5,871 nt of DNA from a bacterium (GCA_021809305.1 JAKBAF010000089.1:1-5871); one strand, 5' to 3'. Counted from the first letter of the stretch, positions 1-5,185 are shown. Made by a program: numbers and translations. Notes: a model not told the origin generated them from the sequence alone.

Positions 1-1
1 T

Positions 2-121
2 AAGGTTGAATATTTTGACGAGGTGATTGCAAAAGTCCAGTTTAACCGATTTTTAGGTGATTTTATCCGAGATTTGCAATTACCTCGATTGCTCTGCTTT
101 ATCGGGGCAATTGATAGATAG
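2..121 (+). CDS. possible 3' end of an upstream gene (partial)
   Basis: A frame is open from the window edge to a TAG at 119-121, giving about 39 codons ending in CFIGAIDR. The stop shares one base with a GTG at 121, which would suit a tightly packed operon with holA. I do not recognise the peptide. It is richer in Phe, Leu and Arg than random sequence would suggest, but the stretch is AT-richer than holA, and an open run this short can occur by chance. It could equally be leader DNA ahead of holA. The other two forward frames have stops within the first 25 bases. Confidence 0.3.
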   Translation, partial: KVEYFDEVIAKVQFNRFLGDFIRDLQLPRLLCFIGAIDR

Positions 122-126
122 TGAGG

Positions 127-143
127 GGAGAGGTAGACTCTCC
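127..143 (+). promoter_or_regulatory. small hairpin over the purine-rich holA ribosome-binding region
   Basis: GGAGAG (127-132) and CTCTCC (138-143) form a perfect 6-bp stem with loop GTAGA, ending 4 bases before the ATG at 148. The 5' arm lies in the only Shine-Dalgarno-like run before holA (AGGGGAGAGG, 124-133). If formed, the stem would hide that run, so holA translation may be weak or may depend on upstream ribosomes. The pairing is seen directly; the regulatory role is inference. Confidence 0.3.
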
Positions 144-147
144 TTTC

Positions 148-1161
148 ATGAAGATCTCCCATCTTGAAGAGCTAAAGCGTTACCTACAAGAGAGGCCACC
201 AGGTGAGCTCTATAACCTCTCTTTTATTGCAGCAGAAGATTCCTATTTGAGGGAGCAGGCCCTACGCGTCCTCCTCAATGCTATTCCATCAGATGAGCGT
301 CTCGACCTGCTCACATTAGACCGCTCTAGCGCTACAGTAGAGCGACTCGCCCAAGAGTTCATCTCCCCCTCGCTCTTTTCTAAGAGGCGCACACTCCTTA
401 TTAAGGAGGCGGACCGCTTAAATTCAGGAGTCGACAAGCTCCTCCTCTCCTTCTTAGAGCTCCGCGATCCCTCCCTTCGGCTTATCCTGATAGGGGAGCC
501 ATTAAAAAAGGGTCCCCTCTTACAGGCCCTGCTCGATCGTGGCCTCTTAATCGAATTGCTTCCACCCCCTCCCTGGGAGAGAGCAGGTGAGCTCACAGGC
601 TGGCTTATCGCCTCTGCTCGCCATCTAGGTAAAAGGCTCCAAAGAGAGGCGGCCCATCTACTCGTTAGCGGAGAGGAGTGTAGGGGAGGCCTAGCACGAG
701 AGCTGGACAAGTTGATCACCTACATTGGGGAGCGCGACGAGATCACCCTAGATGATGTCAAAACGCTCCGCCCCTCCCTTCACGCCAAGGAGACCATCTG
801 GGATCTCGGCCGCACTATTATGGAGCGCAACCCCTCGCGCGCCCTTGGCCTATTAAACGCACTCCTCCACGATGGAGCCCTTGCCCCCATGCTCTGCCTC
901 TACCAGATTCGCTCCCAACTCTCCACCCACTATGAGCTCGCCTCGATGGTCGCAGCCGGCCACCCCCCCCAAGAGCTCGCCCGCGCCTTCCCTCAGATGA
1001 GGAGCCACCTCACCCGCAATAAGGAGCTCGCCTTAAGCTATGGACTTAAGGCATTTCAAAAGGCCCTCCTCCTTACCAGCCAAGCAGACCTGCGCATGAA
1101 GAGCGAGTCCACATCGCCCCATCTTATACTCGAGCTCACAATTGCAAGGATTAGCGTATGA
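148..1161 (+). CDS. holA: DNA polymerase III subunit delta (clamp-loader subunit)
   Basis: Delta is the wrench subunit of the DnaX clamp loader. It opens the beta sliding clamp so that it can be placed on primed DNA in the cytoplasm. The 337-residue product is close to the 343 residues of E. coli HolA. Family hallmarks appear in order: the opening strand and helix LSFIAAEDSYLREQALRVL (residues 24-42); the clamp-contact region FISPSLFSKRRTLLIKEADR (71-90); ELDKLITYIGERDEITLDDV (185-204), which matches the conserved E-KL-Y---ITL-DV segment of the lid domain; and a helical C-terminal collar domain (215-337). As usual for delta, no Walker A motif is visible. I chose ATG 148 because homology-like sequence starts soon after it. 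A GTG at 121, overlapping the upstream TAG, would add nine residues (reading RGEVDSPF after the initiator) that look non-native. The stop overlaps the next gene's start. Codons are markedly C-rich. Confidence 0.9.
   Translation: MKISHLEELKRYLQERPPGELYNLSFIAAEDSYLREQALRVLLNAIPSDERLDLLTLDRSSATVERLAQEFISPSLFSKRRTLLIKEADRLNSGVDKLLLSFLELRDPSLRLILIGEPLKKGPLLQALLDRGLLIELLPPPPWERAGELTGWLIASARHLGKRLQREAAHLLVSGEECRGGLARELDKLITYIGERDEITLDDVKTLRPSLHAKETIWDLGRTIMERNPSRALGLLNALLHDGALAPMLCLYQIRSQLSTHYELASMVAAGHPPQELARAFPQMRSHLTRNKELALSYGLKAFQKALLLTSQADLRMKSESTSPHLILELTIARISV
1146..1161 (+). promoter_or_regulatory. Shine-Dalgarno and ATGA start/stop overlap (holA to methyltransferase)
   Basis: AAGGA at 1146-1150 lies 7 bases before ATG 1158. 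The ATG overlaps the holA TGA (1159-1161) in the sequence ATGA. This fixes the methyltransferase start and indicates translational coupling within one transcript. Confidence 0.75.
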
Positions 1162-1868
1162 AAGGCGAGCTTACCCTCCTCCCCAACCTCCTTGGCAAAG
1201 AGCTCGACACCACCCTCTGGCTAGCCCCCATCGTTCATCAAGCCGTTGCCACACTCGATGGTCTCATCGCAGAGAGCCATCCAGGCGGTCGTCGCTATCT
1301 CTACAAATTCAAGACCAAGCGCCCTCCAAACGACATTCCAATTGCCCTCCTTCCCAAAAAAGTCACACCCGCAGATCTCGACTTCCTCCTCGAACCTCTC
1401 CTCAAAGGCGAGCATTGGGGGCTTGTCTCCGATGCCGGCCTCCCCTCACTTGCCGATCCCGGCGCCGAGCTCATCCTCCGTGCGAAGAGCAAGCGCATCA
1501 CCATAAGAGCCCTCCCAGGGCCCTCCTCCATCACGGCCGCCCTCCTCCTCTCAGGTCTCAACGCCAACCGCTTCTCCTTCCACGGCTATCTCGCAAGAGA
1601 GCGCGATGCCCACCTCCGGAACCTCGAAGAACGCTCCCGCGCCGATAAAGCCACCCAACTCTTTATCGAAGCTCCCTATCGCAACGAAGAGACCCTCAAG
1701 GTCGCCCTCACCACCCTCTCCAAAACAACCCTCCTCTGCATCGCTACGAACCTCACCCTTCCAAACGAGCAGGTCACCACCCAAACCATCCGCCAATGGC
1801 AGCAGCAACCCTTCCCCGCCCTTAACGATCAGCCAAGCGTCTTTCTCCTCCAAACGCCAGGGGGCTAA
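1158..1868 (+). CDS. SAM-dependent methyltransferase, YraL/RsmI-like (tetrapyrrole methylase fold)
   Basis: The relatives methylate RNA: RsmI makes the 2'-O-methyl group of C1402 in 16S rRNA using S-adenosylmethionine. Visible motifs are VSDAGLPSLADPG (residues 90-102), the counterpart of the RsmI VSDAGTP--SDPG signature; ALPGPSSITAALLLSGL (118-134), which in this fold forms the SAM pocket; FSFHGYLAR (139-147); and LFIEAPYRN (168-176). At 236 residues it is shorter than typical RsmI (about 280). The N-terminal segment MKGELTLLPNLLGKE lacks the usual ATPIGNL-type loop. Both traits fit the shorter YraL-type subfamily found in Chlamydiae and Bacteroidetes, as I recall it. C1402 specificity is therefore inferred, not shown. 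The gene is coupled to holA by an ATGA overlap. Its last codons (Pro-Gly-Gly-stop) lie inside the first hairpin of the downstream palindrome, so its very C-terminus may have been supplied by that element. The coding strand is strikingly C-rich and G-poor. Confidence 0.85.
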   Translation: MKGELTLLPNLLGKELDTTLWLAPIVHQAVATLDGLIAESHPGGRRYLYKFKTKRPPNDIPIALLPKKVTPADLDFLLEPLLKGEHWGLVSDAGLPSLADPGAELILRAKSKRITIRALPGPSSITAALLLSGLNANRFSFHGYLARERDAHLRNLEERSRADKATQLFIEAPYRNEETLKVALTTLSKTTLLCIATNLTLPNEQVTTQTIRQWQQQPFPALNDQPSVFLLQTPGG

Positions 1869-1922
1869 CGCCGCCCCCTGGACCCCGCGACAGGGCGGTA
1901 TCCGCCCTGTACCCCCAATTGT
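1857..1922 (+). repeat. left arm: hairpins 1 and 2 plus ACCCCCAATTGT
   Basis: Hairpin 1 is CCAGGGGGC (1857-1865) with GCCCCCTGG (1873-1881), 9 bp perfect. Its 7-base loop begins with the methyltransferase TAA stop. ACCCCG follows at 1882-1887. Hairpin 2 is ACAGGGCGG (1890-1898) with CCGCCCTGT (1902-1910), 9 bp perfect around TAT. Then come ACCCCCAATTGT and a T-rich stretch (1919-1935, including five T at 1926-1930). As RNA it would follow the holA-methyltransferase message and could end or protect its 3' end. Confidence 0.7.
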
Positions 1923-1963
1923 TGGTTTTTGCTTTAGCGTTATCGCTGTATAGGTGGGATCCA

Positions 1964-1990
1964 AAGATGCGCACACAATGTGCGCATCTT
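1964..1990. terminator. central perfect hairpin, likely bidirectional terminator
   Basis: AAGATGCGCACA (1964-1975) and TGTGCGCATCTT (1979-1990) form a perfect 12-bp stem around a CAA loop, midway between two convergent genes. On the plus strand the stem is followed by CAAGCTTTTA, a modest T tract. On the minus strand the 3' side continues TTGGATCC, with little T. It is a strong hairpin, but the tail is weak for a classic intrinsic terminator, especially for the minus-strand gene. Confidence 0.55.
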
Positions 1991-2027
1991 CAAGCTTTTA
2001 CTTAGCTAAGGCTACGGCAACAGACAG

Positions 2028-2085
2028 ACAATTGGGGGTGGAGGGGCCACTGGCTCCTCCCGGGGTCCAGGGCGAGTAGCCCTGG
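2028..2085 (-). repeat. right arm: hairpins 1 and 2 plus ACCCCCAATTGT (inverted copy)
   Basis: On the plus strand, ACAATTGGGGGT (2028-2039) is followed by hairpin 2: GGAGGGGCC (2040-2048) with GGCTCCTCC (2052-2060) around ACT. One pair in it (2045/2055) is G-T on the plus strand but A-C on the minus strand. Next come CGGGGT and hairpin 1, CCAGGGC (2067-2073) with GCCCTGG (2079-2085), 7 bp perfect around GAGTA. It abuts the stop codon of the minus-strand gene. In transcript order it reads hairpin 1, hairpin 2, ACCCCCAATTGT, the same as the left arm does for its own gene. Confidence 0.7.
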
Positions 2086-2982
2086 TCACGTTGGGGTGGG
2101 GAAGTGGCGGGATAGGAAGGCGGCGTCTGTGTAGTGGGAGGCGAGCTGCTCAAGGTCTTGCAGGACGGCGTTGCGGATAGTTTCGCTTGGGAAGCGCTGC
2201 TTGGCAAGTTCGATTGCGCGATCGATGAGCTGGCTATTCTCCTTAATAAGGGAGGTGATCTCGGTTGGGAGGGCTGCTCCGGAGGTGAGGGGTCTCTTGT
2301 AGGAGGTGAGTGTGGCGAGGAGGTTGCGTTGGAGGCGGGCCTTGAGGCTTGTAATGAAGTCGAGGCCGAGCTTCTCTGCGAGGGCCTCTAGTATCGCGCT
2401 TGAGGAGTAGGCGGTGTCAAGCGCTGTGATCTTTTCGGCAACAGCTTGCCGCACCTTGGGGTCGAATTCGCTAGCTCCTTGCGCGGGCTCAATACTTAGG
2501 AACTCTCTTTTGGCATTGAGGAGGATCTGATTGATCTCGAGGCTGGCCTCTCCGGCGAGGGGGGCGAGGAGGCGGATCTCTCTGATGCCGGCGTCGACTG
2601 CTTTGTGCGCGGCATTGTCGATGCATTGATGGAGGTCATCTTCGAGGAATTGGCAGATGTGGAAGATCTTCTCCTCTCGCAGTGCGGCGCCACCGAGTAA
2701 CTCGCGCGCTTGGTGCTTGATTTCGAGGAGAAGCATCTCTGCAAGGAGGTCTTGCGTGACCTCTTGCGCTAGATCGCCCTGCTTAAGCCGGAAGGTTGCT
2801 GCGAATCGCTCGGCAATTTTAAGGAGGTTGTCCGGATCAAGGAGGGCCTTTAGCTTCTTCTTGTCCCCCTTTTGGGGGGTGAGGTAGGATGCTACCGCTA
2901 GGGAGATAAGCCGCTCAAGCGGCATCTCGTGCTCTTCGTCCAGGGGAGGGGAGGGAATATGGTCGTCGAATGGCTCTGGCAC
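2086..2982 (-). CDS. hypothetical protein, soluble and mostly helical
   Basis: I do not recognise this 298-residue protein. No signal peptide or membrane segment is evident. It opens with an acidic, Pro-rich stretch (residues 1-19, DEEHE at 15-19). A lysine cluster at 40-44 follows, then long amphipathic helices rich in Ala, Leu, Glu and Gln through to the end. The only cysteines are at 110 and 120, too few for a metal site without partners. The start is a GTG at 2980-2982 with AAGG eight bases upstream on the minus strand. A Met at residue 20 (MPLERLISL) is an alternative but has no good ribosome site. It converges on the methyltransferase gene, with only the palindrome between them, and diverges from xerD. 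Its coding strand is C-rich like holA and the methyltransferase. Length, internal consistency and the clean start and stop make it a real gene rather than a shadow of the antisense frames. Confidence 0.75.
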   Translation of the reverse strand: MPEPFDDHIPSPPLDEEHEMPLERLISLAVASYLTPQKGDKKKLKALLDPDNLLKIAERFAATFRLKQGDLAQEVTQDLLAEMLLLEIKHQARELLGGAALREEKIFHICQFLEDDLHQCIDNAAHKAVDAGIREIRLLAPLAGEASLEINQILLNAKREFLSIEPAQGASEFDPKVRQAVAEKITALDTAYSSSAILEALAEKLGLDFITSLKARLQRNLLATLTSYKRPLTSGAALPTEITSLIKENSQLIDRAIELAKQRFPSETIRNAVLQDLEQLASHYTDAAFLSRHFPTPT

Positions 2983-3044
2983 GATAACTGCCTTGCAGAT
3001 AGTCTTTCTGCTCTACCTATAGCTAGTTTAATTACTCTCTGTCT
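2983..3044. promoter_or_regulatory. divergent intergenic region, weak promoter candidate toward xerD
   Basis: These 62 bp must carry start signals for both the unknown minus-strand gene and xerD. Toward xerD, TTGCAG (2993-2998) and TATAGC (3018-3023) resemble -35 and -10 boxes, but the 19-bp spacing is long. TATAG is also present on the opposite strand through the TATAGCTA-like core. No Shine-Dalgarno sequence precedes ATG 3045; the stretch before it is pyrimidine-rich. Confidence 0.25.
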
Positions 3045-3959
3045 ATGACGATGAAACCTCACCACCACCTTGACGCCTTCCTCTCCTATATTGCGGTTGA
3101 GCGCGGTCTAGCGTTCAATACAATTGAGGCGTATCGCAGCGACCTGCTGGCCTTTTTGGAGGATCTTGGAGAGAGCTCGCTTGATTTGGTTAGGGGAGAG
3201 GAGATTACACGCCACCTTGCAGCGCTTAAGGTGAGGGGCTTTGCAGAGACAACCCTCTCTCGCCACCTCATGGCCATTAAGGCCTTCTTTCGCTACTTAA
3301 AGCGGGAGCGCCTCCTGTCGGTCGATGTGGCGACCCTCCTCTCTCCACCAAAGATTTGGCAGCGGCTACCTGATGTCTTGAGTTGCGAGGAGGTTGAGGC
3401 GCTTTTAAAGCAGCCAGATGAGGCGAATTTAATCGGGGTACGGGACTGTGCAATACTTGAGCTTCTCTATGCCACGGGCTTGCGCGCTTCAGAGCTTTGC
3501 AGTCTCAATGTGCAAGACGTTGATGATCATTCACTTCGTGTTGTGGGAAAGGGGGGCAAAACACGTGTTGTTCCCTTGGGGAGAGCGGCGCTCAAGGCGC
3601 TCGATCGCTACCTGAGCTGGCGCGCTGAGAGCGATGAGCCGGCGCTTTTTCTCGGCGCGAGGGGCAGGCGGCTTACTCGAGAGGCTCTTTGGGAGCTTGT
3701 TAAAGAGTATGCCACCTCGGCAAAAATAAAAAAAAATGTTTCTCCTCACGCCCTCCGCCACTCCTTTGCCACCCACCTGCTTCAAGGGGGCGCCGATCTT
3801 CGCATCATACAGGATCTCCTTGGCCATGCCACCATTGCCACAACAGATCGCTACACCCACATCTCAAATCCCGCTCTATGCGAGGCCTTTCATCGCCTCC
3901 ATCCGCGCTCTAAGTCAGAGCGTAGGGGTTCAGATAAAGCAGATTCAACAAATAACTAG
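3045..3959 (+). CDS. xerD: site-specific tyrosine recombinase XerD (XerC/D family)
   Basis: XerC and XerD resolve chromosome dimers at dif near the replication terminus, cutting DNA through a tyrosine. The 304-residue product has the N-terminal SAM-like core-binding domain (about 9-96, with FLSYIAVERGLAFNTIEAYR). The catalytic domain follows (about 108-288). All six catalytic positions are present: R147 in ATGLRASEL, K169 in VVGKGGKTR, H235 and R238 in SPHALRHSFATHLL, H261 in LLGHATIATT, and Y270 in DRYTH. Five of these (K, H, R, H, Y) sit nine residues before E. coli XerD K172, H244, R247, H270 and Y279; R147 is one before R148. LRIIQDLLGH and the HRLHPR end favour XerD, but XerC is not excluded without a tree. 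The Ser/Lys/Asp-rich tail after 289 is extra. The start is ATG 3045; ATG 3051 is possible and neither has a good ribosome site. It is a housekeeping-length enzyme, not a large phage integrase. Confidence 0.9.
   Translation: MTMKPHHHLDAFLSYIAVERGLAFNTIEAYRSDLLAFLEDLGESSLDLVRGEEITRHLAALKVRGFAETTLSRHLMAIKAFFRYLKRERLLSVDVATLLSPPKIWQRLPDVLSCEEVEALLKQPDEANLIGVRDCAILELLYATGLRASELCSLNVQDVDDHSLRVVGKGGKTRVVPLGRAALKALDRYLSWRAESDEPALFLGARGRRLTREALWELVKEYATSAKIKKNVSPHALRHSFATHLLQGGADLRIIQDLLGHATIATTDRYTHISNPALCEAFHRLHPRSKSERRGSDKADSTNN
3728..3736 (+). repeat. A9 homopolymer inside xerD
   Basis: Nine consecutive A residues encode Lys-Lys-Asn at residues 229-231 (KIKKNVSPH), four residues before catalytic H235. 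AAG codons were available for lysine. A run this long in a coding region is prone to polymerase slippage, and a frameshift here would remove H235, R238, H261 and Y270. Confidence 0.6.
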
Positions 3960-3974
3960 AAGTCGACTATTTGC

Positions 3975-4004
3975 TTGATCTGTAATTTTGAAATGGTTTA
4001 TCAT
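3975..4004 (+). promoter_or_regulatory. candidate sigma-70-type promoter of the F-box gene
   Basis: TTGATC (3975-3980) and TATCAT (3999-4004) match the -35 and -10 consensus at four and five of six positions, with an 18-bp spacer. They lie just after the xerD stop. The predicted transcription start is near 4011, leaving a leader of about 45 bases before ATG 4056. This suggests that the F-box gene is transcribed separately from xerD. Confidence 0.45.
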
Positions 4005-4027
4005 ATTGCTGCAATTTGTAAACCGTT
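3992..4027. promoter_or_regulatory. dyad over the F-box gene -10 and start region (possible operator)
   Basis: AATGGTTTA (3992-4000) and TAAACCGTT (4019-4027) are inverted repeats matching at eight of nine positions; the ninth is a T-G pair. Inside the gap is a second dyad, ATTG (4005-4008) and CAAT (4012-4015) around CTG. The outer repeat begins at the -10 box and spans the predicted transcription start, which is the placement expected of a repressor site. It could instead fold in the 5' leader. Confidence 0.35.
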
Positions 4028-4044
4028 CTAGAAATCACAACAAT

Positions 4045-4050
4045 AGGTGA
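4045..4050 (+). promoter_or_regulatory. Shine-Dalgarno site fixing the F-box gene start
   Basis: AGGTGA is followed by five A and then ATG 4056. The spacing is good and selects ATG 4056 over the in-frame GTG at 4047, which overlaps the site itself. Confidence 0.7.
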
Positions 4051-4055
4051 AAAAA

Positions 4056-5018
4056 ATGGAAGCGAATAGTTTAGATGCGCCTGTGCCTCAGCTTAACAAT
4101 GAGTCTCTCTTGCATCTTATGAGTTTTTTCCAGCCAAAGGAGCTTGGAGTGGCAGCGCGCGTCTGCCACAAGTGGAATGAGCTATCTTCGAGCGACGATC
4201 TATGGAGTAGGTTTCTTACGAAGCGGGGAGCTACAGTGGGTCCTCTTAAGGCTATGGTCGCGCAGCAGATCCAAACGCAGAAAAAGTGGGAGAAGAGATT
4301 CGCGGCAGCTGCACCCGTTGCATTGCCTTCTTTTGGCGCCTTAAGTTTCGCTGTAAAAAAAGATTATGTGAGTGCTGCACAGACTGCAGCCGTTGCTGCG
4401 TCAAACATCACGCCAGAGGTTGGAGCTAGTGTGGCAAACGCAATCGGTAGCAGGGTGACCCCAGAGAATCTAGCAGCATTTAGTGCGCGGCTAGAGGGAC
4501 TTAACACCTTTAGTTTCAGTGTTGCTGGAACTCGCGTGAGCGCGGCGCCAGTAGTTAGCGTTGTACAAGAGGCTCTCAAAGACAAGAAGTTTGTTGGCCA
4601 GGTAGCCAGCCTAGGCAAAGGTTTGTGCGGGGCAACAAATGAAGAGGCTGGGGCGGTGTTAGGAATGGCGAGCGAGCTATTGAAAAACGTGGATCAGAAT
4701 AACGTTGACGAGATCAAAGCTCAAGTCGAACAATTTGCAGCGGCTACTTTAGAGGCGGGCGCAGAGCGTTTGAAAGAGGCGGCTGAGAAGAAGGTGAGTG
4801 AACTTACAATTGATGCTGCTGTTGATGAGGCAGCACAGCTTATGGGTCGACTTGGCTATCAGCCATCAGCAGGACAAGTATCGACTGTAAAGGACGTGTG
4901 GGAGGGTGCTAAGGCCTGGTATAATACCGCAACCGCAACCGCAACAACCACGACTTCGAGCGAGACCGAGGTTGATATCAACGATGGTCGCGAAAAAGAG
5001 CCCAAGACTAACAACTAG
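4056..5018 (+). CDS. F-box domain protein, candidate host-directed effector
   Basis: The 320-residue protein opens with a polar leader (1-12) and a clear F-box at 13-54. L13, E16, L18, L19, F24, L30, V36, C37, W40, L43 and LW at 49-50 fit the consensus ending V-C--W--L------LW. In eukaryotes the F-box binds SKP1 and brings targets to SCF ubiquitin ligases. Intracellular bacteria use such proteins as effectors, and Chlamydia-related genomes carry many. The rest is Ala/Val-rich and helical, without the LRR or WD40 repeats typical of F-box partners. It contains an apparent 56-residue internal repeat (97-152 and 153-208, both starting SF-V----VSAA). A charged helical stretch (about 215-270) and a Thr/Ala/Ser-rich acidic tail (about 290-320) follow. 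No Sec signal peptide or membrane segment is visible. Type III secretion is plausible from the family context but cannot be read from the sequence. It has its own promoter and terminator, so it is probably monocistronic. Confidence 0.85.
   Translation: MEANSLDAPVPQLNNESLLHLMSFFQPKELGVAARVCHKWNELSSSDDLWSRFLTKRGATVGPLKAMVAQQIQTQKKWEKRFAAAAPVALPSFGALSFAVKKDYVSAAQTAAVAASNITPEVGASVANAIGSRVTPENLAAFSARLEGLNTFSFSVAGTRVSAAPVVSVVQEALKDKKFVGQVASLGKGLCGATNEEAGAVLGMASELLKNVDQNNVDEIKAQVEQFAAATLEAGAERLKEAAEKKVSELTIDAAVDEAAQLMGRLGYQPSAGQVSTVKDVWEGAKAWYNTATATATTTTSSETEVDINDGREKEPKTNN
4926..4943 (+). repeat. three tandem ACCGCA hexamers in the F-box gene
   Basis: Three perfect ACCGCA copies are followed by a decayed partial copy. 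They encode the Thr-Ala-Thr-Ala run near residues 291-297 of the F-box protein. The unit is a multiple of three, so copy-number change would lengthen or shorten the tail without a frameshift. Confidence 0.6.
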
Positions 5019-5040
5019 TTCCAGCTCTAAGGTCGTAAAA

Positions 5041-5078
5041 AGGGCGTCCCCTCTTGTAGGGGATGTCTTATCTTGTCT
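5041..5078 (+). terminator. rho-independent terminator after the F-box gene
   Basis: GGCGTCCCC (5043-5051) pairs with GGGGATGTC (5059-5067) around TCTTGTA, giving 9 bp including two G-U pairs. The stem can extend by two pairs (5041-5042 with 5068-5069). It lies about 23 bases after the stop, has an A-rich run before it, and is followed by TTATCTTGTCT. Confidence 0.6.
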
Positions 5079-5126
5079 AAGCACCTCTATTTCCTTTTCT
5101 AATCATATTTTCTTCTTGATACGCCT

Positions 5127-5141
5127 CTTTAGCAACTAAAG
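5127..5141 (+). other. small hairpin in the 5079-5273 spacer
   Basis: CTTTAG (5127-5132) and CTAAAG (5136-5141) form a perfect 6-bp stem with a CAA loop, followed by a short T run (CTTTTGC, 5147-5153). It may be a back-up terminator or chance. Apart from this and the promoter dyads listed separately, the AT-rich spacer 5079-5273 shows only one short open frame (5141-5290) that I cannot support as a gene. Confidence 0.25.
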
Positions 5142-5185
5142 TGAATCTTTTGCATAACGCGGCAGGTCGTTGGGAAGAGACTACT

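Larger units (their letters stand above)
1857..2085. repeat. large imperfect palindrome of nested hairpins between convergent genes
   Basis: This roughly 229-bp inverted repeat fills the whole gap between the convergent stops at 1868 (+) and 2086 (-). Read inward from either end, both arms show the same order: hairpin 1 with CCAGGG ends; ACCCCG; hairpin 2; ACCCCCAATTGT; a small third hairpin (TAGC/GCTA type); then a central 12-bp stem. Three blocks match exactly between arms: CCCTGGACCCCG (1876-1887 against 2061-2072), ACCCCCAATTGT (1911-1922 against 2028-2039) and AAGATGCGCACA (1964-1975 against 1979-1990). Hairpin 2 differs in sequence between the arms yet pairs in both. It could be a MITE-like or REP-like dispersed repeat, two copies of one, or an elaborate two-way terminator. 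No clear target-site duplication is visible: the flanks are AAACG on the left and TCACG on the right. Confidence 0.75.

Noticed and set aside
1142..1976. Several open frames on both strands over the methyltransferase gene (for example 1142-1648 +, 1551-1976 -)
   Set aside because: Their products are low-complexity Ser/Pro/Arg-rich or Gly/Glu-rich shadows created by the C-rich codons of the true gene. None has a plausible start or domain.
1964..1990. dif-like Xer recombination site, because the stem contains GTGCGCAT as in the E. coli XerC arm and xerD is 1 kb away
   Set aside because: The shared octamer points outward from the centre instead of inward. The spacer is 3 bases rather than 6, and the site is a perfect palindrome without distinct XerC and XerD halves. 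A hairpin or terminator explains it better.
1857..2100. Chromosomal replication origin at the skew switch
   Set aside because: I see no TTATCCACA-like DnaA box cluster, no AT-rich unwinding region and no dnaA or dnaN nearby. Only the skew step supports it, so it stays a note under the skew finding.
2134..2887. Plus-strand and alternative minus-strand frames inside the 2086-2982 gene
   Set aside because: They are shorter, have biased composition and no ribosome sites; the 298-codon minus-strand frame explains the region.
3045..3959. Phage or island integrase reading of the recombinase gene
   Set aside because: The length, the catalytic spacing matching E. coli XerD and the absence of nearby tRNA, attachment repeats or phage genes point to a chromosomal Xer protein.
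3961..3968. Palindrome AGTCGACT right after the xerD stop as a terminator
   Set aside because: It is a self-complementary 8-mer without a loop and with no T tract, so it is unlikely to terminate transcription.
4906..5139. 77-residue plus-strand frame starting with a PQPQPQQPR stretch
   Set aside because: The Pro-Gln run is the ACCGCA repeat read in another frame, and the remainder crosses the terminator hairpin.
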